From Mycobacterium sp. SMC-8 (GTDB lineage Bacteria > Actinomycetota > Actinomycetes > Mycobacteriales > Mycobacteriaceae): a stretch of DNA of 64,000 nucleotides. A program made the position numbers and the translations under genes. The stretch lies in NCBI RefSeq assembly GCF_025263565.1, contig NZ_CP079865.1, positions 6,076,001 through 6,140,000 on the forward strand, written 5' to 3'. How positions within the stretch are numbered: position 1 is the first letter of the stretch; every line of letters begins with the position of its first letter. Below are positions 52,938 through 61,862 of this stretch, piece by piece. Under the pieces are notes generated by a model. The model saw only the letters and a program-made list of their open reading frames with translations. It was not told the origin of the DNA and did not search any database.

Positions 52938-53884
52938 TTTGTGGACACCGCCGTTCGAATCGCGAAACCGGCGATGAGTTCCGGTGCGGCACGGTAGAAC
53001 CGGTCGCCGGTACCGTATCTGCCCTGCGCGGCCAACGCTGAAAAGGCGGCCACCCAGGTTCTGACCTCGTGAGCAGAGTTACCCGCCTGCTCGGCGATCC
53101 AGCCGTTGTCCCAGCCGTCCACCTCGGCGAGCCGGCCGGTGTCGAGCAGGTCCAGGAACGCCGTATCCCAGTCCGGGTTCAGCGGAGCGAGCGCCCCGTG
53201 GCCGGCCGCGAATTCGCGGGCTGCCTCGATCACCGCCGACTGGCGGGCCAGCCGCTGCTCGGTGGTCATCGGCACGCCTCTGACGATGCGGTCCAGCGCC
53301 GCCGGCGGCGCGGTCGCCAGCGTCGGGACGGGAGGGTCGTGCGACAGTCCGCCCGATCCGATGACCAGCACCCGCTTGCCGAGGCCGGCGAGATGCGCGC
53401 CCACGGCGGCCCCGAGCGCACGGACTCGGCGCATCGGTCCCAGCGGGGTCGCCACGGAGTTGACGAACACCGGGATGACGGGTTTGGCGGTGGCGTCGCC
53501 GAACAGCTTCTGCAGCGGTTGCACTGTGCCGTGGTCGACGTCCATCGCCGCCGAGATCGCGACGTCGACGTCAGCGTCCAGCACCGCCTGGGCACAGTCG
53601 GTGGCCAGATCGGCCGGCACGTTCAACGGACCTTGGTAGGTGCCGTAGTCGCCGACGCCCGCGGCCGCGGTGCCGATACAGAACGGCGGCATCGCGCGGT
53701 AGAAGAACCCGTTGTAGTGATCGGGCGAGAACGTGACGACGAGCTCCGGGTCGAAGTCGGCGACGAAATCGCGTGCGGCGCCGATGGCGCCCTCGATGTC
53801 GTCAAGGAGTTCCTGTGACAGTCCCGGAAGGTTCAGCAGCGGACTGTGCGACATGCAGCACACGGCCATCTGTGTTTTCGCCAT
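52934..53884 (-). CDS. mhpB: Class III (LigB-type) extradiol dioxygenase, MhpB-like
   Basis: 316 aa. Metal-binding and catalytic regions: [13 protein letters not shown] near the N-terminus, [23 protein letters not shown] and [13 protein letters not shown]. It resembles 2,3-dihydroxyphenylpropionate 1,2-dioxygenase, which opens a catechol ring beside the diol using Fe(II) and O2. The first 83 nt overlap the end of the FAD hydroxylase gene in another frame; an internal Met five codons in would shorten the overlap only slightly. Confidence 0.9.
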   Translation of the reverse strand: MAKTQMAVCCMSHSPLLNLPGLSQELLDDIEGAIGAARDFVADFDPELVVTFSPDHYNGFFYRAMPPFCIGTAAAGVGDYGTYQGPLNVPADLATDCAQAVLDADVDVAISAAMDVDHGTVQPLQKLFGDATAKPVIPVFVNSVATPLGPMRRVRALGAAVGAHLAGLGKRVLVIGSGGLSHDPPVPTLATAPPAALDRIVRGVPMTTEQRLARQSAVIEAAREFAAGHGALAPLNPDWDTAFLDLLDTGRLAEVDGWDNGWIAEQAGNSAHEVRTWVAAFSALAAQGRYGTGDRFYRAAPELIAGFAIRTAVSTK

Positions 53885-55514
53885 GAGAACCGGACCCTCC
53901 TTCCCGGGACGGTGGAACGTTCAGATGCAGCGCGCGGAACAGCTCCGCCGACACCTCCGGCGCACGCTGCGCAATGCACGCGGCCGCGATGCAGCGGTCC
54001 GGCCGCAGGAACAGCACCGAGTCGGTCGACACGTCGAACCACTTCTTCAGTGCTCCCCCGCGGTCGCCCACGACCACGACATCGGCGTCGTCGTGGCCGG
54101 GCCAGCGCAGCTGGGTCATCGGTCGCGCCTCGACGAACCTCGCGCCCAGGGCTTTCCAACTGTCGAACACCTCGTCCCCGAGCACGGCAGGTAGGTTGTT
54201 ACTCCAGCACAACACCGCGAAACCGGAACCGAGCACATCGTCGAGAAGCAGGTTCTGAGCGTCGCGGGTGTCCACGCGTGGCTGGATGAACAAGGTGCCG
54301 GTCGGCGAGTTCGGCGACGGCTGTGCGTCGTGGTAGACCGCGCCCTGCAGGTAGCGCGGCATCGGCTTGAACCGCATCTCCAGGATGTAGCGCTTCAGGG
54401 TGGGTACCACCGACGCGGCGTGGATCACCTTGTCACGCAGCGCTGCCACCCGGCGGTTGGTCGGGGAGATGACCCGGCCGACCATCGTCGACAGGTCGAT
54501 CATCGCGCGCGCGTGCTTGCGACGCTCGACGTCGTAGGTGTCGAGCAGCGCGTCGCGGGCCTGCCCGCGGATGACCGCGGCCAGCTTCCATCCCAGGTTC
54601 GCCGCGTCGCGGATCCCGCTGTTGTATCCCTGGCCCTGCCACACCGGCATCAGGTGGGCGGCGTCGCCGGCCAGCAGCAACCGACCCTTGCGGAACGACC
54701 CGGCGATCCGGGAATGGTGGGTGTAGACCCGGTGCCGGATCATGTCGACCCGTTCCGGATACGGGACACGCTGACCGAGCATGCGCCGGACGAACTCCGG
54801 GTCGTCGGCCTGTTCGTCGGTTTCGTGCGGATGGATCATGAACTCGAAGCGCCGGATGCCGTGTGCGATCGAGATGGACACGTAGGGACGGGCCGGATCA
54901 GCGCCGACCTCGCTGTTCGGATGGCCGAGCGGGTCGTTGGCCACATCTACCACGAGCCAGCGGGTCGACGACGTCGTGCCGTCGAAGGACACACCCATCA
55001 AGCGGCGGGTGGCGCTGCGGCCGCCGTCGCACCCCACCACGTATCGGGCACACACGGACGCCTGGCCACCAGCGAAGCCGACGGTCACGCCGTCGTTCGT
55101 CTCGGAGCAGGTCTGCATGCGATGTCCGAAGCGGACCTCGACATGATCGAACCGCTCAAGGCCCTCGAACAACTCGGCGTCGACCATCGGCTGGACGAAC
55201 CCGTTGCGTTTGGGCCAGCCGAATCGGGCATCCGGGGGCGCCATCTCGGCCAGCAGCTTCCGGTCGGCATCGAAGAACCGCAAGATCTGGTTTGGCACGG
55301 TATGCGGTAGCACCTGATCGACCAGACCGATCGACTGGAACGTGCGCAGCGCCTCGTCGTCGAGACCGACACCGCGGGGATAGTCGATGAGGGTGTCGCG
55401 TTCATCGACGACAAGCGTCCGAACACCGTGAAGGCCAAGAATATTCGCCAGGGTCAGACCGGAGGGGCCGGCCCCGACGATGACCACGTCGACGTCGACG
55501 TCCGGGGCTGTCAC
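53802..55514 (-). CDS. mhpA: FAD-dependent aromatic hydroxylase, MhpA-like
   Basis: 570 aa from GTG 55514 (GTGA overlap with the hydrolase). FAD motif [17 protein letters not shown], second FAD/NADPH motif [12 protein letters not shown] and the GD motif [19 protein letters not shown]. It resembles 3-(3-hydroxyphenyl)propionate 2-hydroxylase, which converts a phenol to a catechol for MhpB. A C-terminal thioredoxin-like domain ends in a Ser/Gly-rich tail, which is encoded across the start of mhpB. Confidence 0.92.
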   Translation of the reverse strand: MTAPDVDVDVVIVGAGPSGLTLANILGLHGVRTLVVDERDTLIDYPRGVGLDDEALRTFQSIGLVDQVLPHTVPNQILRFFDADRKLLAEMAPPDARFGWPKRNGFVQPMVDAELFEGLERFDHVEVRFGHRMQTCSETNDGVTVGFAGGQASVCARYVVGCDGGRSATRRLMGVSFDGTTSSTRWLVVDVANDPLGHPNSEVGADPARPYVSISIAHGIRRFEFMIHPHETDEQADDPEFVRRMLGQRVPYPERVDMIRHRVYTHHSRIAGSFRKGRLLLAGDAAHLMPVWQGQGYNSGIRDAANLGWKLAAVIRGQARDALLDTYDVERRKHARAMIDLSTMVGRVISPTNRRVAALRDKVIHAASVVPTLKRYILEMRFKPMPRYLQGAVYHDAQPSPNSPTGTLFIQPRVDTRDAQNLLLDDVLGSGFAVLCWSNNLPAVLGDEVFDSWKALGARFVEARPMTQLRWPGHDDADVVVVGDRGGALKKWFDVSTDSVLFLRPDRCIAAACIAQRAPEVSAELFRALHLNVPPSREGGSGSHGENTDGRVLHVAQSAAEPSGTVTGTP

Positions 55515-56392
55515 CGGACCCCGCTCATCGCCCGACCCTGCAGGAAGTCCAGGTGCAACCGGTCGAAGGTCTTGGGATCCTCGTACTGCGGCCAGTGACC
55601 ACAGCCCGGCATCACCTCGAAGCGGGCGCCGGGGATCATCGACGCGATACGCCGGCCCTCCTCGACGTCGGCGGTCGGGTCGTCACTGGTCCAGACCACC
55701 AGCGTGGGAGCAGTGATCGCGCCGTACTCGTTGGGGCCGAGCAAATTTCGCGCCCGGATCTCCGGATCCTGCAACGCCATGATGTCACGCATCGCGTTGA
55801 CGAACCCCGGCTGGCGGTACACCCGCTGCCGGCTGGCCACGATGTCGTCGTAGTCCTTGCTCTTATCGGCCATCAGCCATTTGATCCGCGCCTGAACCGT
55901 CTCCCAGGTCGGGTCCTCCGCCGCGGCCATCGACAACGTGAAGATCCGCTTCATCACCTCGGGATCGGCCTGCGAGCCACCTGCGGTGTTGAGCACCAGA
56001 CGATCCACCCGATCCGGCCGGTCCGCGGCGAAGCGTGCGGCCACCCAGCCTCCCAGCGACTCGCCGCTGATGTGCGCGCGCTGCGCGCCGATCGCATCCA
56101 GAAATGCGGCGAGATGCTCGACGTAGTGCGGGATTTCAAGCGGATGGCCGGGCTTGTCGGTGTAGCCGTGGCCGAGCATGTCGATCGACCACGTCGAAAA
56201 ATGCTCGGCGTGCGCCCCTAAGTTGCGGACGTAGGCCTCGGCATGACCGCCGGAACCGTGCAGGAATACCAGCACGGGCTTGCCCGGATCACCGGCGTGC
56301 AGGTAACGGGTGCGGACACCGCCGGCGTCGAGGTACCCCTGAGAGAACGGGACGCCCTGCAGGTCGCTCCATACGCTCTCGAACTCCGCCAC
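55511..56392 (-). CDS. Alpha/beta hydrolase, MhpC-like meta-cleavage hydrolase
   Basis: 293 aa. Oxyanion loop [12 protein letters not shown], nucleophile elbow [11 protein letters not shown], acid [12 protein letters not shown] and His [12 protein letters not shown]. It resembles C-C hydrolases that cleave the product of extradiol ring opening. It is the first gene of the minus-strand operon; hydrolase, hydroxylase and dioxygenase together form a complete lower meta-cleavage trio. Its promoter region shares the GAGAAT palindrome and an IclR-type palindrome with the divergent IclR gene. Confidence 0.92.
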   Translation of the reverse strand: MAEFESVWSDLQGVPFSQGYLDAGGVRTRYLHAGDPGKPVLVFLHGSGGHAEAYVRNLGAHAEHFSTWSIDMLGHGYTDKPGHPLEIPHYVEHLAAFLDAIGAQRAHISGESLGGWVAARFAADRPDRVDRLVLNTAGGSQADPEVMKRIFTLSMAAAEDPTWETVQARIKWLMADKSKDYDDIVASRQRVYRQPGFVNAMRDIMALQDPEIRARNLLGPNEYGAITAPTLVVWTSDDPTADVEEGRRIASMIPGARFEVMPGCGHWPQYEDPKTFDRLHLDFLQGRAMSGVR

Positions 56393-56436
56393 CCCTGCAC
56401 TCCTTCCGTGGAGTCCCTGCCCGAGACCTTGACGGC

Positions 56437-56451
56437 GAGAATCGAATTCTC
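56437..56451. promoter_or_regulatory. Palindrome GAGAAT-CGA-ATTCTC, regulon site 3
   Basis: Perfect 6-bp arms around three bases, 45 bp upstream of the hydrolase that starts the 20-kb operon, and about 96 bp upstream of the divergent IclR gene. Same core as sites 19035, 25858 and 61813. Confidence 0.7.
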
Positions 56452-56480
56452 GTATTTTGTAAGCACTCTGCTCATTTATC

Positions 56481-56494
56481 GCACATACATGTGC
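56481..56494. promoter_or_regulatory. Palindrome GCACAT-AC-ATGTGC, candidate IclR operator
   Basis: A perfect 6-2-6 inverted repeat between the hydrolase and the IclR gene. Length and location suit an IclR-family operator. It is AT-rich on both sides. Confidence 0.55.
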
Positions 56495-56546
56495 ACTATA
56501 GTTAGAGCATCACTCTCACGACAGAGATCTGTCAAGGAAGGTCCGC

Positions 56547-57281
56547 ATGAATCGACCGGCCGGTGATCACCCGCCTGACGCGGGTGCACGCGGGACCGCC
56601 ACTGCGGGCCCGAGCGCGCCCGGCTCCCAGACGCTGGCGCGTGGGCTCAACGCACTCCAACTGGTGGCGAGCTCACCGACCGGGCTGACCGTCGCGCAGG
56701 TCGCCGACGACATCGGCGTGCACCGGACCATCGCCTACCGGCTGCTCAGCACCCTCGCGCAGTACCGGTTCGTCGCCAAAGGAGAAGACGGCCGCTACCG
56801 CTCGGCGGCCGCGCTCGCCGTGCTCGGCGCGTCGTTCGACAACAACGTCCGGCAATTGTGCGTGCCCACCCTGCGCGCGCTGGCCGACGAACTCGCCACC
56901 ACGGTGTCGCTGCTCGTCGCCGAAGGCGACCAGCAGGTCGCCGTCGCGGTCATGGTGCCGACAAACGTCTACTACCAGTTGTCATTTCACGAGGGGAGCC
57001 GCTATCCGCTCGACCGCGGCGCTGCGGGGATCGCGCTGCTGTCCAGCATGCCGCCGCGCCCCGGCGAGCGTGACCTGGTACAGCAGACGCGCCAGCAGGG
57101 CTGGGTGATCACCCACGGTGAGATCGAGCCCAACACCTACGGACTGGCCGTGCCGGTACGACGTAGATCCCCGGCGCCGCCCACGTGCATCAACCTGATT
57201 TCGCACCGCGAGGACGTCGTTCTCGACGGCCGCGAATCGGTCATCAAGGCGGCCCACGATCTGTCGGCCGTCCTCAGCTGA
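56547..57281 (+). CDS. IclR-family transcriptional regulator
   Basis: 244 aa. Winged-helix region: QTLARGLNALQLVASSPTGLTVAQVADDIG, HRTIAYRLLSTLAQ; effector domain with SLLVAEGDQQVAVAVMVPT and FHEGSRYPLDRGAAGIALL. ATG 56547 follows AAGGAAGG. IclR proteins of this type activate or repress aromatic catabolic operons in response to substrate. Divergent transcription from the MhpC-like gene makes that operon its likely target, together with the KstD-like gene 36 bp downstream. Confidence 0.9.
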   Translation: MNRPAGDHPPDAGARGTATAGPSAPGSQTLARGLNALQLVASSPTGLTVAQVADDIGVHRTIAYRLLSTLAQYRFVAKGEDGRYRSAAALAVLGASFDNNVRQLCVPTLRALADELATTVSLLVAEGDQQVAVAVMVPTNVYYQLSFHEGSRYPLDRGAAGIALLSSMPPRPGERDLVQQTRQQGWVITHGEIEPNTYGLAVPVRRRSPAPPTCINLISHREDVVLDGRESVIKAAHDLSAVLS

Positions 57282-57317
57282 GCCGGACCGGGCAGCAACC
57301 ATCGGAAGGAGACAGCG

Positions 57318-58931
57318 ATGACCGACTGGGACCATGAGGTCGACGTCGTCGTACTGGGCAGCGGCGGCGCAGGACTGACCGCCGCGCTGACCGCCGTCGT
57401 CAACGGCGCCACCGTCGAGGTCTACGAAAAGGCGGCCACCGTCGGCGGGACCACCGCGGTGTCTGGTGGAATCGTGTGGATCCCGGCGCACAACAGGTCC
57501 GAAGAGGGCGAGCTGACCGTCGAGGACGCGATGGCGTACCTGCGCGCCCAGTCATTGGGATACATGGACGAAGAACTGGTCGAGACGTTCGTCCGCACAG
57601 GCGCGCCGATGCTCGACTTCGTGGAGTCCCACAGCGATCTCGTCTTCGAGGTGGCCGCCGGCTTTCCCGACTACAAGCCCGAACTGCCGGGCGGCAAACC
57701 CGGTGGCGGTCGATCGCTGAACGCCAAACCGTTCGACCTGTCCCGGCTCGGTGAGTGGAGCTCGCGGATAACGTCGTTTCCGGCGGACTTCAGCAACGTC
57801 GGCATCGACGCCGAGACCCGCGCGCGCATCCACGCATCCGTCGACAGCGAGTCCGGCGACTACTGCGTCGCCGGCACCGCCTTGATCGCCGGCCTGCTGC
57901 GCGGCCTGCTCGACCGCGGCGTCACGCCGCACACCGAGGCACGCGCCGTCGAGCTGATCGCCGGCCCGCTGGGGATCATCGGGGTTCGAGTCCGCCAGGG
58001 CCACAGCGATTTCCGTGTGCACGCCCGTCGCGGCGTGATCCTGGGCACCGGTGGATTCGAGTGGGACCGCCGCCTGGTCGAGGCGTATCTGCGGGGCCCG
58101 ATGCGGGGCGCGGTCTCGCCGCCCCACAACACCGGCGACGGACTGCGGATGGCGATGGCGCACGGCGCCGATCTGGCGAACATGGGCGAAGCGTGGTGGG
58201 TTCCGATCGTGCAGATCCCCGGCGACACCTTCGAGGGGCACCCGCGCAGCCGCAGCGTCAGGTTGGAGCGCACCCGACCGCGCAGCATCATCGTCAACCG
58301 GGCGGGCAGGCGCTTCCTCAACGAGGCGGGCGAATACAACTCGATGGCCGGGCCGTTCCACTTTCTCGATCCGAAGCTCGGGTATGCCAACGATCCGGCC
58401 TGGATCGTCTTCGACTCCATCCACCTCAAGCACTACGGCTTCCTCGGCGTGGACCCCGACGGACCGATCCCCGACTGGTTCTGCCAGTCGGCCGATCTCG
58501 AGGAGCTCGGCGAGAAGACCGGCATCGACCCCGACGGCCTGGCCGCCACGCTCACCGCCTGGAACACCAACGTCGCCGCCGAGCACGATCCTGAGTTCAG
58601 CCGCGGCGCAAGCGCTTACGACGGTTACTGGGGCGACACCTCGGCAGCCACCACGGCGGGCCAGACGCTAGGTCCGATCGACACGGCGCCGTATTACGCG
58701 GTCCCGGTCTCCGTCGGCGCGATGGGCACCAAGGGCGGGCCCCGCACCGACCGTGACGGGCGGGTGCTGCACGTCAACGGCACCGCCATCACCGGGCTGT
58801 ACGCCGCAGGCAACGCGATGGCCGGCGCCACCGGAAAAGCCTACGGCGGTGCGGGCGGCACCCTCGGCCCCGCCATGGTGTTCGGCTATCGCGCCGGATA
58901 CACCGCCGCCACCGGCACGTCGGTGTCCTGA
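57318..58931 (+). CDS. KstD-like FAD-dependent dehydrogenase
   Basis: 537 aa. FAD motif VVVLGSGGAGLTAALTAV, GGTTAVSGGIVWIP, and C-terminal NAMAGATGKAYGGAGGTLGP. Start follows GGAAGGAG. It belongs to the same 3-ketosteroid dehydrogenase/fumarate-reductase-like family as the protein at 51129, but is shorter and diverged. It probably dehydrogenates a related cyclic ketone intermediate. It is co-directional with the IclR gene. Confidence 0.92.
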   Translation: MTDWDHEVDVVVLGSGGAGLTAALTAVVNGATVEVYEKAATVGGTTAVSGGIVWIPAHNRSEEGELTVEDAMAYLRAQSLGYMDEELVETFVRTGAPMLDFVESHSDLVFEVAAGFPDYKPELPGGKPGGGRSLNAKPFDLSRLGEWSSRITSFPADFSNVGIDAETRARIHASVDSESGDYCVAGTALIAGLLRGLLDRGVTPHTEARAVELIAGPLGIIGVRVRQGHSDFRVHARRGVILGTGGFEWDRRLVEAYLRGPMRGAVSPPHNTGDGLRMAMAHGADLANMGEAWWVPIVQIPGDTFEGHPRSRSVRLERTRPRSIIVNRAGRRFLNEAGEYNSMAGPFHFLDPKLGYANDPAWIVFDSIHLKHYGFLGVDPDGPIPDWFCQSADLEELGEKTGIDPDGLAATLTAWNTNVAAEHDPEFSRGASAYDGYWGDTSAATTAGQTLGPIDTAPYYAVPVSVGAMGTKGGPRTDRDGRVLHVNGTAITGLYAAGNAMAGATGKAYGGAGGTLGPAMVFGYRAGYTAATGTSVS

Positions 58932-58975
58932 CAGCGCCACACCCGCGCATTACCCTCCCGACTACCCCTGGCGGG

Positions 58976-59205
58976 GTGACGGGCATCGGCACAAGGTTCA
59001 GCGCGCGCACCGCCGCGCAGACCCGGGTGCTCGACGCCGCACTGGCCCGGCTGGAGCCGGCGCTGGAGGCCGCCGAGGCCGAGCAGTCCGCGATCCGCGC
59101 CCGCGAACTGTTACACACCCAGGTCATCGACGAGGCAGTCGAACGTCGATGCCACGACGCGAACTCCTGCGGTACACCAAGCGGCTGATCGAGCTCCCGG
59201 AATAG
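58976..59205 (+). other. Possible small helical protein, apparently frameshifted
   Basis: From a GTG near 58976 a frame encodes a helical, charged segment (LDAALARLEPALEAAEAEQS) and ends at 59188. A second frame supplies a natural-looking end (RELLRYTKRLIELPE, stop at 59203-59205). A single-base change near 59150 would join them into a roughly 75-aa protein. No function known; it may be chance. Confidence 0.3.
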
Positions 59206-59559
59206 CTCAGCGCATGGTGTCGGTGACGATGAGTTGCGCTGCCGCCGTGTACGGGTCGGTGCGACCGTCGGCCACCGCGTCAGCGAGTGAGCCCAGTCCC
59301 TCGTGCTGACGAAGCAGGCTCTGCGCCAGCGAGAGGATCTGGGCACGCGCCCTGGCTGATCGCCGACCGGGATTGTCGGTGCGGTGGTGGGTTTCGATCA
59401 CCTCGAGCAGCTCGTCGATCCCACGGCCCTGGGCCGCGATGAGTTTGAGGATCGGCACGTCGGTTTCGGCCCGCAGGTCCCGTACCGTCTGGTCGGCGCC
59501 CTCACGGTCGGCCTTGTTCACCGCGACGATGTCGGCAACCTCCAGCAGGCCTGCCTTAG

Positions 59560-61230
59560 CCTCGATCCACCGGTGAGCTGTCGGTGTGAAGTCGATTTCG
59601 ATTGTGTGCGTTGGGCCCGGGGTGTGCCGTGAGGTGGGTGTGTGTGATGGCCCGATCTCGGTATCGGCTTGTTCCTGTGGGTCTTTCGTCTCGTGCGGGC
59701 GGTTGGGGTTGCTCTGTTAGGCCAGCAGTGGCCGGTTTCGGCCAAACAGACTGTGGAACAGGGTGTTCCACGCGGTTTCCCAGGGCCAGTTGCGTGGCAG
59801 GTGCAGGGTCAGGCGTCGGGCCGAGGAGGCGATGCGTGCCGGCACGCTGATCAGGGTGCGGCGGATGGTGCCGGTGCGGGCTTTGGCCAGCGCTGGTCCG
59901 GTCAGGGTGGCCGCGGCGCGGGTGAGGTTGAACGCCATCGCTGCGCACACCAGCCAGGCGGCGTTGGCGCCGAATCGCCCCGAGGGCAGATGGGCCAGAG
60001 CAGAGTCTTTGAGGTCGGCGTGGACCTGCTCGATGAGCGCGTGGCCGCGGTGGGTCTTGTCGGCGGTGACGGTATCGAGGTCGGTGGTGGTGAAGAAGGC
60101 ATGGAAGCGCCAGGTGTCGAACAGGGTGGTCTGCCCCTCGCCGCTGGCGGGGTTGAGGTCGGGGATGCGCCGCACCACCAGCCTGCCGGGGATCTGCTCG
60201 CTGGTTGTGCGGGAGCTGAACGCGGTGAAGTCGATCTCGGCGACCTCGGCGCGCGAGATCCAGCGCTGGGTGTTCTCGTCGTAGATCGCGTCGGTGTACT
60301 GGATCGGGATCCAGGCGTCCTCGGGTATGGCGGCGATGGCGACTTTGACTTTTGGGTCCAGGCGCACGGTGATCGACACGTCGGCACCACCGCGCAGAGC
60401 AGCCGCCACGGTTGGGTAGCCGTAGAACGCCGAGTCGGCTCGCAGCAGCGGCCGGGTGGCTGCCGCCGAAGAGCGCAGTCGTGTCACGGTGGCCAGCGTG
60501 TCGCCGACGATGCGGGCAGCTCCACGTGCTGATCCGCAGGCGCCTTTGCGTAGGCGTTGGCCGCAGATGATCGGTGCACCATGCTCAGTGGTGAGCGTGG
60601 CGATCAGCGCATTTAACCCACGGACCCCGGAGTATCCGTAACCAGATCCCTGTTTGGTGTAGCCGTGCACTTCGATGATGGTGTCATCGAGATCAACACA
60701 CACCGGACCGTCAACACCGGCCAGCACCGGAGTGCGTTCGTGCAGACCGGCCAGCAACCGCGCCGCCACGGCGTCGAGTTGGCGGACATGACCGAAGCTG
60801 AATTCGCGCAGGAACGATCCCAGCGTCGACGGGGCGTACGGGCGGTCGAACACGGTGCCCATCGCGCCGTGGCGCAGCAAGGCCATGTCATCGATGCTGT
60901 CAGCCCCAGCTACCATGCCCGCGACCAGCGACAAGACTTTCGCCCCGGCGTTGGCGCCCTTGTCGGTCGGCACCGTGATGTGCTCATCAGCCAGGCTGCT
61001 CAACCCGCACTGATGAGCCAGAGCGGCCATCGGGACCAGCCCGGCACACGACACCAGATTGGGGTCATCAAAGCGGGCTGACGCCACAGGACGAGTGTGA
61101 GATAGTTGCATCTACGAGATGCCCTTCGTTCTGACCGAATGTGATCCTAGACAAATCCCATTCTTTCACCGCGACAGGGCATTTCGTTTTTACAACCCGC
61201 CCCAACTCCTATTCGATCGGTGGATCAAGG
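59560..61230 (-). mobile_element. IS1380-like insertion sequence, copy B (1671 bp)
   Basis: Ends are CCTCGATCCACCGGT (left) and the reverse complement of CCTTGATCCACCGAT (right), two mismatches in the first 15 bp. CTTAG is duplicated at 59555-59559 and 61231-61235. It lies in the same orientation as copy A and shares its inner hairpins. It splits meaB. Confidence 0.93.
59717..61111 (-). CDS. IS1380-family-like transposase, copy B
   Basis: 464 aa, complete. DDE features as in copy A: VDLDDTIIEVHGY, LRADSAFYGYPTV and LIEQVHADLKDS. Most positions agree with the transposase at 34274-35665, but many conservative substitutions are scattered along its length, so the two belong to separate lineages of one family. 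Confidence 0.92.
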   Translation of the reverse strand: MQLSHTRPVASARFDDPNLVSCAGLVPMAALAHQCGLSSLADEHITVPTDKGANAGAKVLSLVAGMVAGADSIDDMALLRHGAMGTVFDRPYAPSTLGSFLREFSFGHVRQLDAVAARLLAGLHERTPVLAGVDGPVCVDLDDTIIEVHGYTKQGSGYGYSGVRGLNALIATLTTEHGAPIICGQRLRKGACGSARGAARIVGDTLATVTRLRSSAAATRPLLRADSAFYGYPTVAAALRGGADVSITVRLDPKVKVAIAAIPEDAWIPIQYTDAIYDENTQRWISRAEVAEIDFTAFSSRTTSEQIPGRLVVRRIPDLNPASGEGQTTLFDTWRFHAFFTTTDLDTVTADKTHRGHALIEQVHADLKDSALAHLPSGRFGANAAWLVCAAMAFNLTRAAATLTGPALAKARTGTIRRTLISVPARIASSARRLTLHLPRNWPWETAWNTLFHSLFGRNRPLLA

Positions 61231-61812
61231 CTTAGCGGCCTGCACAGCGTCCCCGGCTCCCGGGTTGAGGACCACCACGGTGGGATCGGCCACCGCGGCG
61301 ATCTCGATCTCGGACTGTCCGACGCCGACGGTCTCCAGAATGACGACATCGAAGTGCAGTGCTGACACGAGCGTGATCGCCGCGGGCACCGCGGCGGCCA
61401 GACCCCCGAGGTGCCCCCGGGTGGCCACCGATCGGATCAGCACGTCGGGATCGTTGATGTGGGCCGCCATCCGGATGCGATCACCCAGCAGGGCGCCGCC
61501 GCTATACGGCGAGGACGGATCGACGGCCAGCACCGCCACTCGCCTACCGTCGGCCCGATAGGCACCGACGAGCGCGCCGACGGTGGTGGACTTGCCCGCG
61601 CCCGGTGGACCGGTGATGCCGACGACACGGGCCGGGCGAACCTCCCCGAGTGCGGCGAGCACGTCATCCCGGCGCGGACTCTCCACGTAGCTGAGCAGCC
61701 GGCCGGTGGCGCGCGCTGAACCCCCGCGCGCCGCGGCGATGAGGTCGTCGATCGTCACCCCAGACACCTTACGCAGGCGATTTCTCGCTACGCGAGGGAC
61801 CGTTCCGCTTCC

Positions 61813-61827
61813 GAGAATGCTATTCTC
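61813..61827. promoter_or_regulatory. Palindrome GAGAAT-GCT-ATTCTC, regulon site 4
   Basis: Perfect 6-bp arms around three bases, 36 bp upstream of the SDR start at 61863. Same core as sites 19035, 25858 and 56437. Confidence 0.7.
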
Positions 61828-61862
61828 CTAAGCTGAGAGTGATAGTTCCAGGGAGGATACGC

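Larger units (their letters stand above)
59207..61767 (-). pseudogene. meaB: MeaB/ArgK-type GTPase gene, interrupted by IS
   Basis: The N-terminal part (61767 to about 61236) has the P-loop GPPGAGKST (53-61), ETVGVGQSE and ending DAVQAA. The C-terminal part (about 59554 to 59207) continues AGLLEVADIVAVNKADREG with the NKxD guanine motif. Removing the IS (59560-61230) and one CTTAG copy joins them as QAAKAGLLEVA in frame, giving 294 aa. MeaB GTPases protect and load methylmalonyl-CoA mutase with adenosylcobalamin. As written the gene is broken after about 178 codons. Confidence 0.92.

Noticed and set aside
34117..61230. The two IS copies as ends of a composite transposon carrying the 36-59 kb catabolic genes
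   Set aside because: Each copy has its own CTTAG duplication, the transposases have diverged, and copy B sits inside a conserved gene that is restored when only the IS is removed. This indicates two independent insertions.
19033..61827. GAGAAT palindromes as KstR, Fur or Zur boxes
   Set aside because: The KstR site core is AAC-N2-GTT, which is absent. Fur-type boxes are AT-rich TGATAAT repeats and the linked genes are not metal-uptake genes. A TetR-type catabolic repressor fits better.
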